Positions 27,201-33,883 of a DNA stretch of 64,000 nt are shown in pieces; positions within the stretch are counted from its first letter, which is position 1, and each line of letters starts with the position of its first letter. The translations under genes were made by a program, and so were the position numbers. The DNA is from Streptomyces sp. SID8352 (GTDB lineage: Bacteria; Actinomycetota; Actinomycetes; Streptomycetales; Streptomycetaceae). The stretch lies in assembly GCF_009862265.1 (NCBI RefSeq), contig NZ_WWGX01000032.1, positions 1 through 64,000 of the forward strand. Reading direction: 5' to 3'. The notes beneath the pieces were generated by a model. That model was not told the origin of the DNA. It made no database searches and saw nothing but the letters and a program-made list of their open reading frames with translations.

Positions 27201-27292
27201 CGGAGCGGTGCTTCGGCGCCGCCCGGGACCTGCTGCGGCGGCTGAGCCCGGAGGAGGCGGGGCGGCTGGACGGACGGCCGCGGCGGGGGTGA
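24281..27292 (+). CDS. NLR-like STAND ATPase with amyloid-type motif and three TTA codons
   Basis: This 1003-residue protein has a small helical domain (about 1-95), a Pro/Gly linker of degenerate 8-residue repeats (about 96-279, LPPSGGH/LPPDGGD units) and the motif NSIDGDATLHGPSVQARD plus VHGGIHF at 280-304. NB-ARC follows (about 330-600; Walker A GLPGVGKTT at 359-367, CGRLPLAVALAS), then TPR repeats in the last 250 residues (DPRQQAQALSGLGHVGLLDG). The motif sits where amyloid signalling sequences sit in bacterial NLRs and resembles the tail of the small protein at 20168. TTA codons at residues 164, 192 and 206 (24770, 24854, 24896) imply bldA control. Start ATG 24281 has a good RBS. The TPR array would sense an unknown ligand; activation would template the partner motif. 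That mechanism is inferred. Confidence 0.82.
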   Translation: MGTFSSDGLEALLSALAGDGTAPAPPAWRDLAVVAGVAARADPAVARLGPLHPAGGRDAAATARELARRLHALAGRDAPTREALTAWAHRHAPGVLVPPPTAPSGPTAPHGGGHVPVGDGHPALRGGEAPSRGGHSGTGGDDLPTGAGPLPPGGGDPPHGGFHLPPSGGHLAPGGGTLPPDGGDPPHSGVHLPPSGDDLPPSRGPLRPGVGALPPDGIDPPPGGVRIPPDSGGLPPGRGPLPSDGIPVPPTNAPAAQPPSVSSAPPPPRPTPPPPGAVTNSIDGDATLHGPSVQARDVHGGIHFHTAAPAPAARRSPPVPRQLPPLPVRFLGREADRRALDTLRDRHPAHAPQVLVISGLPGVGKTTFATHWLHGRADRFPDGQLYADLGGQPGDGEDGPVPASAVLESFLIALGVSAVPPGTGRRSALWRSLTAELRLAVLLDNAFTAAQVRPLLLGAPSGLTLVTSRRSLTGLQADGAAAHRLAGLSPESAVELLAVGGGPRVAREPTAAREVVRLCGRLPLAVALASAQLALRPHHSVSALADRLSRGRGAVDALRVDGEAVMGTALDLSYDALPEESRTLYRRMGLLPADRHDLALLTALGGDGPRPDGPPGPRDDGGADPRDAGQSADHAVHALVEASLLEETGPGTYRFHDLVRPHARRLGEERETPARREETLRRFVGWCLATTASAERLLTPSHRLPGHDLPPDLPAPTPLDGPEQALAWLDTHRNGLLGAVRLTSRNGMDSECWRLADLMWPLFLRLRPTEPWIEAHRLGLDAARRAGSREGEGRMLTSGAIGLRDAARYAEATDWYRRALDLAAADGDPRQQAQALSGLGHVGLLDGRLEEARARFEEALRLRESIGYRRGAALTRRRLGETAVAAGDLPTAADQLGRAAGELEELGETYEAARVRALLGHVLDRAGRPAEGVRLLEDSLGRFRSGEARSEHWEARCLEWLGGAAEARGDLAEAERCFGAARDLLRRLSPEEAGRLDGRPRRG
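25118..25192 (+). other. Amyloid-signalling-like motif of the NLR gene
   Basis: This segment codes for residues 280-304. Shared positions with the small-protein tail (20189-20257, minus strand) are N-x-I-x-G, then G-P-x-V-Q, then R-D, then G-I-x-F. The order and spacing agree within two residues. The segment joins the Pro/Gly linker to the ATPase domain. Confidence 0.6.
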
Positions 27293-27313
27293 GCCACCGC
27301 GTCCGCCCCACCC

Positions 27314-27347
27314 CCGGGTGCCCGGGACGGCCGTCCCGGGCACCCGG
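27314..27347. terminator. 34-bp perfect palindrome, bidirectional terminator
   Basis: CCGGGTGCCCGGGACGG is followed directly by its exact reverse complement. It lies 22 bp after the NLR stop and 41 bp before the stop of the converging minus-strand gene, so it can end both transcripts. No loop bases are present in the DNA; the hairpin tip must open by a few pairs. Confidence 0.8.
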
Positions 27348-27387
27348 CACGGCCGTCCCGCAGCGGCCCCGCCCCTTGCACTCCGGC

Positions 27388-28647
27388 TCAGCGGCGGTGC
27401 ACCGCCGAAACGGACCGCAGCGCGCCGGGCGGGCGCCCGGACACGGTCCAGGCGTGCAGCACCGACGCGACCGCCTGCGGTGGCACCGGCCCGTACCGCT
27501 CCAGCCGCACCGGGGCCGCCAGGGCGCCGCCCGGGGCCCGCACCCCGGCGGCGCACCCCCCGGCCGTGTCGGGGACGGCGGCGGCGAGGCATCCGGGGTG
27601 CCCGGTGAGCAGTTCGCGCACCAGCCGCCGGGCCGCCCCGGGCGGCAGCGGTACGCGGCTCACGAGGACGTCGGCGTGGACCGCGAGCTCCGCCGCCCGG
27701 GGGCCGTGCGCGTCCACCCACAGGTGCTCGTCGCAGGGCGGCGCGCCGTGCCCGTACGGGCAGGGCAGGGGGTGCGGGGGCGCCGGCCGCGCCCCGGGCG
27801 GGGGCAGCCGTCGGGAGCGGAGCAGGGCGGGCCCGAGGGCCGCGTCCGACCGCCAGACGAGCAGCAGCTCCGATCCGCCCGCGCGACGGCCGCCGCCGCG
27901 GCGGTCCGGGCACGGGCACATCCCCCGTCCACCGCGCGGCCGGGCACCGCCGCCCCGGTGGCAGCCCCGGAACCCGGGCGGTCCGCCACGGGACCCATCG
28001 CACCGGCAACGGCCCCGACGGCCGCGCGGACGACCTCCCGGCCCCTCACCCGGGCCACCGCACGGGCAGCGGTCCCGGAGGTCCGGGAGGCCGCCGCCCG
28101 GCCCCTCGCGCAGACCGCAGCCAAGCACCTCACCCGGGTCACCGCACCGGCAGCCCTCCGGGAACCCGCACGCCTCACCGCCCGGCCCCCGGCACACACC
28201 ACCCCGCCGGCCACCCCGCAGGAAGCCGTCCCGGAGGCCGTGCGCGTCACCCCTCGGGCCCTCGCGGGACCCGGCGTCCGGTCCGCCGCGCGCGCCGGAC
28301 CTCCCGCCGTCCCGGAGGCTGTCCCGGAGGCCGTGCGCACCGCCGTCCGGCCCCGCGCACGGGCCGGTGCCCCGGTCCTCGCGCGGGCCGCCGCCCGGCC
28401 GCTGGTTCGGGCCGTCGGCCCGGCCCCCGTACTGGGCGCCGGAGGTCCCCTGCTCCCCGTGGGGGATGTGGTCCCACCCCCCGTACGGGGCGCCGCACGC
28501 GGGTCCCTTCCCGCCGTGCGGGAGCCCGCCCCCGCCGCACGGGCCGCCCCGGTCGTCCCCGGGCTCCGTCCCCCCGTGCTCCGCCGCGGGCAGGCACACC
28601 GTGGTCCACGCCGCAGACGGGCCCGGGGGCGCCGTGCGGGGGGTCAC
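27388..28647 (-). CDS. Cys/Gly-rich protein coupled to the glycerophosphotransferase-like gene
   Basis: The frame opens with GTG 28647, which overlaps the TGA of the upstream gene (GTGA), and runs 419 residues. A short N-terminal segment (AAWTTVCLPAAEHG) looks ordinary. About residues 40-240 are a strange Gly/Arg/Cys-rich tract with degenerate 28-residue repeats (RCPCGGPGEGPGG-like). The last 175 residues look like a normal folded domain, with ELLLVWRSDAALGPALL, CPYGHGAPPCDEHLWVDA and LVRELLTGHPGCLAAA. No family is recognised. The middle tract may be an expansion, or the true gene may be shorter, with an in-frame ATG at 27921 giving 177 residues. The coupling favours the long form. Confidence 0.5.
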   Translation of the reverse strand: MTPRTAPPGPSAAWTTVCLPAAEHGGTEPGDDRGGPCGGGGLPHGGKGPACGAPYGGWDHIPHGEQGTSGAQYGGRADGPNQRPGGGPREDRGTGPCAGPDGGAHGLRDSLRDGGRSGARGGPDAGSREGPRGDAHGLRDGFLRGGRRGGVCRGPGGEACGFPEGCRCGDPGEVLGCGLREGPGGGLPDLRDRCPCGGPGEGPGGRPRGRRGRCRCDGSRGGPPGFRGCHRGGGARPRGGRGMCPCPDRRGGGRRAGGSELLLVWRSDAALGPALLRSRRLPPPGARPAPPHPLPCPYGHGAPPCDEHLWVDAHGPRAAELAVHADVLVSRVPLPPGAARRLVRELLTGHPGCLAAAVPDTAGGCAAGVRAPGGALAAPVRLERYGPVPPQAVASVLHAWTVSGRPPGALRSVSAVHRR

Positions 28648-29900
28648 CGGGTGCTCCCGGCACCCGCCGCGCGCTGCCACCGCGCCAGGGCGGGCGGCGG
28701 CGGGGGCGGGGCGACGGGCGACGGATGGGCGGGCTCGCCCAGGCCCAGCAGGCGGTAGAGGACGGACCGCATCCGCCGGTGGAACTGGCCCGGCACCGAC
28801 GACAGCGAGGCCGCGACGTGGTCGTAGCCCCCGGGGCGGTGCAGCCGTGCCGCGTACTCCAGTTGCTCGGCCAGCGGACGCGCCGGGGAGAGCACCGGGG
28901 CCGCGGCGGAGAGCAGGGCGGCCGGGGAGCGGTCGGACACCTCCCGGCGCGGCCCGGCCGTCAGCAGCACGGCCGCGCCCGTGAGCGTCCCGTACGCGGT
29001 CAGCGAGCCGTGGTCGCCGATGATCCAGTCGGCCGCGATCAGCACGGACTGCCAGTCGGCCTCCGGCGGGACGACCGCGATCCCCCTCTCCCGGCAGGCG
29101 GACAGCCAGCCGTGCACCTGGCGGACGCCGTGCCCGGCGAAGACGTTGGGGTGCAGCAGCATCGCCACCCGGTAGCCATCGCCGGGCAGCCCGCCGAGCA
29201 ATTGCGGCAGCAGGGAGTCGAGCCGGCCGAACGTGGACGCCGGACCCCAGGTGGACGTGACGGCCACGAGCCGCTGCCCGTCCTCGATGCCCAGGGCACG
29301 GCGGTACTCCTCGCGGGCCGGACGCCCGGCGACGATCCGGTCGACGCAGGGGTCGCCCAGCACATGGGCCACCGGCAGCGCCTCCGGGCAGGACAGGGCC
29401 AGTTCCTCCAGGTCCCGGTCGTGGGCGTAGACGATCGCGGCCGGGACCAGCCGCCCCTCGTGCAGGAGGTGCTGGCGGCTGAGCATGCCCGGCACCCGCC
29501 GCTCCCCCGGGGAGAGCGTGCCGACGTCGGTGAGCAGCTTGATCTGCCCCGCCCCGTGCGAGATGCGGACGACCGGCGCCCGCAGCTCGTGCACCCCGCG
29601 CGAGCCCGCCGCGAGGGCGAGGTCGAACTCGGCCCGCAGGGCCTCCTCCCAGGGCACCGTGATGATGCCCAGGCTCCTCAGATACTCGGTGGTGCCGCCC
29701 CCGAAGGCGTGCGGGGCGACCGTGAAGACCAGTTGGACGCGCAGGTCGGTCTCCAGCAACTCGAAGACCTCCCGCAGCCGTTGGGCGAAGGTCACCGTGT
29801 GCACGACCACCAGGACCCGCTTGCAGTCCCGCACGGTCAGCCAGTGGCCCTGCTCGATCAGTGCGGATTTCGTCGTTCGGACGGACACGCGATCCCCCAT
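28644..29900 (-). CDS. GT-B-like glycerophosphotransferase/glycosyltransferase family protein
   Basis: This 418-residue protein is probably cytosolic. The N-terminal half has TVRDCKRVLVVVHTVTFAQR and VVRISHGAGQIKLL. The C-terminal half has LVAVTSTWGPASTFGRLDSL, RVAMLLHPNVFAGHG and the donor-site-like WIIGDHGSLTAYGTLTG. This pattern recalls CDP-glycerol:polyglycerophosphate glycerophosphotransferases and related GT-B enzymes (conserved H-x-G-S/T near a loop). The donor and acceptor are unknown; cell-wall teichoic-type polymers are a guess. Start is ATG 29900, or GTG 29888 preceded by GGGGGA. It is coupled by GTGA overlap to the Cys/Gly-rich gene. Three direct repeats lie 58-86 bp upstream. Confidence 0.6.
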   Translation of the reverse strand: MGDRVSVRTTKSALIEQGHWLTVRDCKRVLVVVHTVTFAQRLREVFELLETDLRVQLVFTVAPHAFGGGTTEYLRSLGIITVPWEEALRAEFDLALAAGSRGVHELRAPVVRISHGAGQIKLLTDVGTLSPGERRVPGMLSRQHLLHEGRLVPAAIVYAHDRDLEELALSCPEALPVAHVLGDPCVDRIVAGRPAREEYRRALGIEDGQRLVAVTSTWGPASTFGRLDSLLPQLLGGLPGDGYRVAMLLHPNVFAGHGVRQVHGWLSACRERGIAVVPPEADWQSVLIAADWIIGDHGSLTAYGTLTGAAVLLTAGPRREVSDRSPAALLSAAAPVLSPARPLAEQLEYAARLHRPGGYDHVAASLSSVPGQFHRRMRSVLYRLLGLGEPAHPSPVAPPPPPPALARWQRAAGAGSTR

Positions 29901-29957
29901 CGCTCGTGTCGGCGTACAACGGACAGCAGCAGGACTGCCCCCGGGCCGCGCCGGATT

Positions 29958-29986
29958 CCTTGCACGGCCCTTGCAACTCCCTTGCC
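29958..29986 (-). promoter_or_regulatory. Three heptamers at 11-bp spacing, SARP-like operator
   Basis: On the plus strand CCTTGCA (29958), CCTTGCA (29969) and CCTTGCC (29980) recur every 11 bp, one helical turn. Direct heptamers at 11-bp spacing near -35 are the hallmark of SARP binding. They lie upstream of the minus-strand gene at 29900 and about 260 bp from the plus-strand gene at 30248. No clear -10 follows in either direction. The remainder of the 347-bp gap 29901-30247 holds GC-rich DNA and, near its right end, a less GC-rich segment with GTATCAATTCCGGG that should contain the promoter of the next operon. Confidence 0.55.
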
Positions 29987-30247
29987 CCGCACCCCCGGAC
30001 GCGTGGGGCGGACCGCGCGGGACCGGCCGGACCGGGGAGCGGACGCCCGGCGCGCGGGAGGGCGCGCACCGCGCCCCGGCCGTCCGGTCCCCGCTCTCCC
30101 GGCGCCCCCGGCGGCGCCGGGCGGACGCCCCGCCTCCGGGGGCCGGGCACGGCCAGGCCGGTATCAATTCCGGGCAGAGGTAAACCACTTGGCTGTCCAT
30201 GGCTGTATCCGGGTGTCAATGTGGTGAGCCCGAGGAGGGACACGGAA

Positions 30248-30469
30248 ATGGTCGAGCCTGTGGTGGTGGCCGTGGTGGTCGTGGGCGCCCGGCTGGTGTA
30301 CGCGCTGGCGGCGCTGTGGAGCTGGCCGGTGCGGGAGCGGGCCCGGGCGCACGCGCTGGCGACCCTGGTGCGGGCGGCGGGCCCCGGCGCCGTCGTCGAG
30401 GTCACCCGCGCCGACGGCGGCGGCACGGTGACCGCGCGGACGGCCGGTCCCGGGACGGAGTCCCGGTGA
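30248..30469 (+). CDS. Small membrane protein (73 aa) leading the sigma/protease operon
   Basis: ATG 30248 follows GAGGAGGGA at eight bases. Residues 5-25 form one hydrophobic helix (VVVAVVVVGARLVYALAALW). A short basic stretch comes next (PVRERARAH), then a beta-like EVTRADGGGTVTAR tail facing the cytoplasm. Its TGA overlaps the GTG of the sigma-factor gene. No family is named. The position before an ECF sigma gene could suggest a regulator of it, but nothing in the sequence proves this. Confidence 0.7.
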   Translation: MVEPVVVAVVVVGARLVYALAALWSWPVRERARAHALATLVRAAGPGAVVEVTRADGGGTVTARTAGPGTESR

Positions 30470-31176
30470 CCGCCGGGCCGGCCGTGCGGCCGCGGGACTT
30501 CGAGACGTTCTTCGCCGCCTCGCACGGCGGCCTGCTGGCCCGGCTGATCATGCTGTCCGGCAGCCGCGAGGACGCCGAGGACGCGCTCCAGGAGTCCTTC
30601 GTCGAGGCCTACCGGGTCTGGGAGCGGGTCGGCGGCTACGAGCTGCCCGAGGCGTGGGTGTACCGGGCCGCCGTCCAGCGGCTGTGGAAGACCGCCCGCA
30701 AGCGGCGCCGGGGCCGGGAGCGGCTGCCGGACCTGCCGGTGCCGGTCCTCGCGGGCCCGGAGCAGAGCGCGGAGGCCCGCGAGGTGCTGCGGCTGCTCGC
30801 CGCCCTGCCGCCCCGGCAGCGGATCACCATGGTCCTGTACTGCCTGCACGGCTGGTCCCAGGCGGAGATCGCCGAGGCCCTGCGCATGACCCGGGGCGGC
30901 GTCGCCGCCAACGTGTCCAAGGCCCGCGGCACGCTGAGGGAGGCACTGGACGTGACCGCCGACGAGGCCGGCCCCGGCCGCGACGCGTTCCTCGGCGCCC
31001 CCGAGCCCCTCGCCCCGGGCCGGCTGCGTCCCCTGTCCGGCCCGCCGGACGACGACCCGGTCACCGCGGCCCTGCGCGGCACCGAGGACTGGCTGCGCGC
31101 CGCCCTGCTCGCCGACCCGGAGCGGACCCGGCGGGCGCGGGCGGCGCTGGCCCGGCGGCTGCCGGAGGGGTCGTGA
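30466..31176 (+). CDS. ECF-type sigma factor
   Basis: This 236-residue protein has sigma region 2 at about 15-75 (REDAEDALQESFVEAYRVWE) and sigma region 4 at about 110-160, with LPPRQRITMVLYCLHGWSQ and an EIAEALRMTRGGVAANVSKA helix-turn-helix. An extra C-terminal tail of about 75 residues is Pro/Arg-rich with acidic spots. It would direct RNA polymerase to a small regulon. No anti-sigma with a ZAS motif is adjacent; the neighbours are a small membrane protein and an M48 peptidase, each overlapping by four bases. GTG 30466 is fixed by the overlap. Confidence 0.87.
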   Translation: MTAGPAVRPRDFETFFAASHGGLLARLIMLSGSREDAEDALQESFVEAYRVWERVGGYELPEAWVYRAAVQRLWKTARKRRRGRERLPDLPVPVLAGPEQSAEAREVLRLLAALPPRQRITMVLYCLHGWSQAEIAEALRMTRGGVAANVSKARGTLREALDVTADEAGPGRDAFLGAPEPLAPGRLRPLSGPPDDDPVTAALRGTEDWLRAALLADPERTRRARAALARRLPEGS

Positions 31177-33206
31177 CCGCCGTCGTGGGCTGGTGGCGCG
31201 GGCTGCTCGCGGTGGGACTGCTCGCCGGGTTCTACGTGGTGGCGTTCGGACTGCTCGCGGCCGACACGGCACTGGTCGTGGGAGCGCTGTGGCTGATCGT
31301 CGAGGCACCGGCGCGGTCCAGCTCCTGGGCTCTCGTGGTCGGCGGCAGCCTCCCGGCGGTCCTCGCCCTCGTCCACGGGATCGCCACGGTGAGCCGCGCC
31401 GAGGACCATCCGCCCGGCGCCGTCCCGCTGCGCCGCGCCGAGGCGCCCGCGCTGTGGGCGCTCACCGAGGAGCTGGCCGGACGGCTGCGGACCCGGCCGC
31501 CCAGCCGGATCTACCTGACGCCCGAGGCCAACGCGTCCGTGTCGGAGGAGGCGCGGATGCTCGGCTTCGCCGTCGGGCGGCGCACCCTGTACCTCGGGGT
31601 GCCCCTGCTGCGGCTGGAACCGCTGGAGCTGCGGGCGGTGCTCTGCCACGAACTGGGCCACTACGCGGGCCGCCACACCCGTTTCGGCGCGGTCACCCAC
31701 CGGGGCGCGGCGTCGCTGCGCTCCACGCTGTTCCGGCTGCGGATGACCGCCCGCGCGGACCAGTCGCGGATCGGCTACGCCCGCTTCTTCCAGGCGGTGA
31801 TCGGCGCCTACGCCTGGGTCTACCTGCGGCTGTCGCTCGCCGTGCGGCGGCGCCAGGAGCTGGAGGCGGACGCCGGGGCGGTCGCGGAGGCCGGAGCGGC
31901 GGCGACCGCCGGGGCGCTGCGCTCCGTGTACGCGCTCGGCGTCCTGTGGACCGGGTTCGTCGAGGAGTACCTGCGGCCGGTGCAGCGCCTCGGATACGCC
32001 CCCGAGAACGTGTTCGAGGCGTTCGGCGCGATGCTGGACCACCCCCTGATCCGGCAGCAGGCGGCCCAACTGCGCGCGCGGCCGGCGGAACCGGAGCGGT
32101 CGCCGCTGGACTCCCATCCGCCGCTGGCCCGGCGGCTGGCGCTGATCGAGTCCCGGCCGCCCGGCCCGGCCCGGCCGGCCGTCGTGCCGGGGCCGCTGCT
32201 CACCGGCCCCGGACCGGCGCTGCGGGTGCAGCGCGAGCTGCTGAGGAGGGCGGGCGGTCCCGGAACCACGCTGCCGCTGGCGGCGTGGGGCGGCGTCGCC
32301 GCCGAGGCGCTGGCCGTCGGACGCGCCCGGCTGCTGCTGGAGGCGGCGGCCCGCGCCGGGGAGGCCGGGTCGGCGGGACCGACCGGGGGGACCGCCGGGA
32401 CCGGGCCGGTCAACGGGATGGGCGGGGCCGACGGGAACGGCGGGACCGGTGAGGTCGGCGGGGTCGGCGGGCGCGGGGGCCTCCCGGAGCCCACCCTCGG
32501 AACCGTCCTCGGCCTGCTGGAACGGGGGGAGCGGAACAGGCTGGCGCGTCAGCTCCCCGGCGGGGCCCGGCCCGGGGGCCGCCTCGCCGAGACGCTGTAC
32601 GCCCTGGCCGGGCAGGCCCTGACCGGCGCCGGGCGGGGGCGCTGGGTCCTCGGCTGGGCCCAGGGCCCCCTGCTGGACTCCCCGCTCCTCCCCCGGGGCC
32701 GCCTGGAGGACCTGGTCCGGGGCGCGGTCCGGGACCGCGCGGGAGCGGGCGCGCTGCGGCGCGAACTGGCGGGGATCGGGGTGGACGTCGGGGCGCCGGT
32801 GGGCCTGGCGGTGGCACCGGGCGGCCGGAAGGGCCCGCGGCGGGCCCCGGCCGCGCCGAACCCGGTCGTCGAGGAGCTGGGACGGCAGCGGACGGTCGCC
32901 AGGATCACCATGTGCGCCCTGGCCGCGGTGGGGGTGGTCTGGGCGGTCTCCCTGGTCGGCGCGGACGACCCGTCCGGGACCGGCCCGCCGGTCTACCGGC
33001 CGTCCCCCTACGTCCCGCGGGACCCCTACGGGTCGCAGGACCCCTACGGATCGTGGTCCTCCGGCCCGGAGCCGCCCGCCGGGCAGCCCGTGACGCCCGG
33101 CTCCGGTACCGTGCCCCGGCCGGGCCTCTCCTACGGCGCCCCGGCCCCGTCCCTGTCCTTCGCCCCGGCCCCCGTCCTCTCCCTGGCCCCGGCCCCCGAG
33201 CGCTGA
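31173..33206 (+). CDS. M48-family membrane metalloprotease with long C-terminal extension
   Basis: This 677-residue protein has two hydrophobic segments in the first 70 residues. The HELGH zinc motif (CHELGHYAGRHT, His at 159 and 163) and a third ligand in RRQELEADAGAV form the HtpX/Ste24-type (M48) active site. A Gly/Thr-rich hinge (GGTAGTGPVNGMGG) is near residue 410, and a further helical part follows. One more membrane segment (ITMCALAAVGVVWAVSLVG, about 580) precedes a Pro/Ser-rich tail. The catalytic domain lies at the membrane, where M48 enzymes degrade misfolded or regulatory membrane proteins. Coupling to the ECF sigma suggests signalling or stress response; the substrate is unknown. 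A strong hairpin follows. Confidence 0.85.
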   Translation: MTAVVGWWRGLLAVGLLAGFYVVAFGLLAADTALVVGALWLIVEAPARSSSWALVVGGSLPAVLALVHGIATVSRAEDHPPGAVPLRRAEAPALWALTEELAGRLRTRPPSRIYLTPEANASVSEEARMLGFAVGRRTLYLGVPLLRLEPLELRAVLCHELGHYAGRHTRFGAVTHRGAASLRSTLFRLRMTARADQSRIGYARFFQAVIGAYAWVYLRLSLAVRRRQELEADAGAVAEAGAAATAGALRSVYALGVLWTGFVEEYLRPVQRLGYAPENVFEAFGAMLDHPLIRQQAAQLRARPAEPERSPLDSHPPLARRLALIESRPPGPARPAVVPGPLLTGPGPALRVQRELLRRAGGPGTTLPLAAWGGVAAEALAVGRARLLLEAAARAGEAGSAGPTGGTAGTGPVNGMGGADGNGGTGEVGGVGGRGGLPEPTLGTVLGLLERGERNRLARQLPGGARPGGRLAETLYALAGQALTGAGRGRWVLGWAQGPLLDSPLLPRGRLEDLVRGAVRDRAGAGALRRELAGIGVDVGAPVGLAVAPGGRKGPRRAPAAPNPVVEELGRQRTVARITMCALAAVGVVWAVSLVGADDPSGTGPPVYRPSPYVPRDPYGSQDPYGSWSSGPEPPAGQPVTPGSGTVPRPGLSYGAPAPSLSFAPAPVLSLAPAPER

Positions 33207-33291
33207 GCGGCCGTGCCCGGCGGCGGCACGGCGCGGACGGCGCGGGGCAGGGCTCGGCGCGGAGCGGCCGTGCGGCGCTCCGCGCCCGCTT

Positions 33292-33326
33292 CCGCCCCCG
33301 CCGGAGGGACCGTCCGGCGGGGGCGG
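33292..33326. terminator. Terminator hairpin between convergent M48 and 124-aa genes
   Basis: CCGCCCCCGCCGGA (33292-33305) pairs perfectly with TCCGGCGGGGGCGG (33313-33326) around a 7-base loop. It sits between two converging genes and can serve both. Confidence 0.85.
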
Positions 33327-33331
33327 GGGTC

Positions 33332-33706
33332 TCACTGGTCGAAGTAGCGGAGGTCGCCCACGGTCCAGGCGCTGACGTCCTCGATCGCGACCCGGTACAT
33401 GCCGCCCGTCTCCGGGATGCCGACGCTGCCCTGGAGGATGCGGGCGAGGTGGAAGTGCAGGTGTGCGGGGGTGCGGGGGCGGCCGGGGCCTGCCTCGTCC
33501 GGGCCCTGTTCGAAGACGTCGGAGAAGGGCCCGAGGTGGTCCGAGTCCTTGAGGACCTCCGCCACCCGCTTCCGCCACACGGCCTCCGGGGCGAGCCGAC
33601 CGGTGATGACGGCCCCGCCGACGACCACGGTCAGTGACATCTGATTGCTTCGTCCGGACTCCACCGCGGCGGAGATGGCGACGAGCAGCTCATCAGGGTT
33701 CGACAT
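33332..33706 (-). CDS. Small protein of unknown function at the end of the CIS locus
   Basis: This soluble protein has 124 residues, with MSLTVVVGGAVITGRLAPEA and HLHFHLARILQGSVGIP, ending in AIEDVSAWTVGDLRYFDQ. The alternating beta pattern suggests a small beta-barrel. It resembles accessory GvpU-like proteins in general feel, but I cannot confirm this. ATG 33706 is the start, and the stop falls right beside the bidirectional hairpin. It is 177 bp below the membrane-anchor gene on the same strand and may be the last gene of the CIS operon or an independent neighbour. Confidence 0.65.
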   Translation of the reverse strand: MSNPDELLVAISAAVESGRSNQMSLTVVVGGAVITGRLAPEAVWRKRVAEVLKDSDHLGPFSDVFEQGPDEAGPGRPRTPAHLHFHLARILQGSVGIPETGGMYRVAIEDVSAWTVGDLRYFDQ

Positions 33707-33883
33707 GACAGCAGAGCTTATTCAGCCCCGCGCGCCCGCACCGCCCCCCGTGGCGCGAAATCCGCCGGGGCCCGGCCCGGAGCGGGGTTCCCGGCGGCCC
33801 ACGCCGCGGTCGGGGACGGACGGGGCGGACGGGAGCCGGGGCGACGGGGAGGGCGGGCGGCACCCGGCGCGGGGGCCGCCCCG

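Noticed and set aside
27388-31308. Open frame of 1306 codons on the minus strand spanning several genes
   Set aside because: Only its last third (27388-28647) is supported by a coupled start. The rest lies out of frame over the GT-B-like gene and antisense to the sigma/M48 operon.
33332-33706. Firm GvpU assignment
   Set aside because: The likeness is only in general pattern; no diagnostic motif was recognised and no gas-vesicle genes are near.
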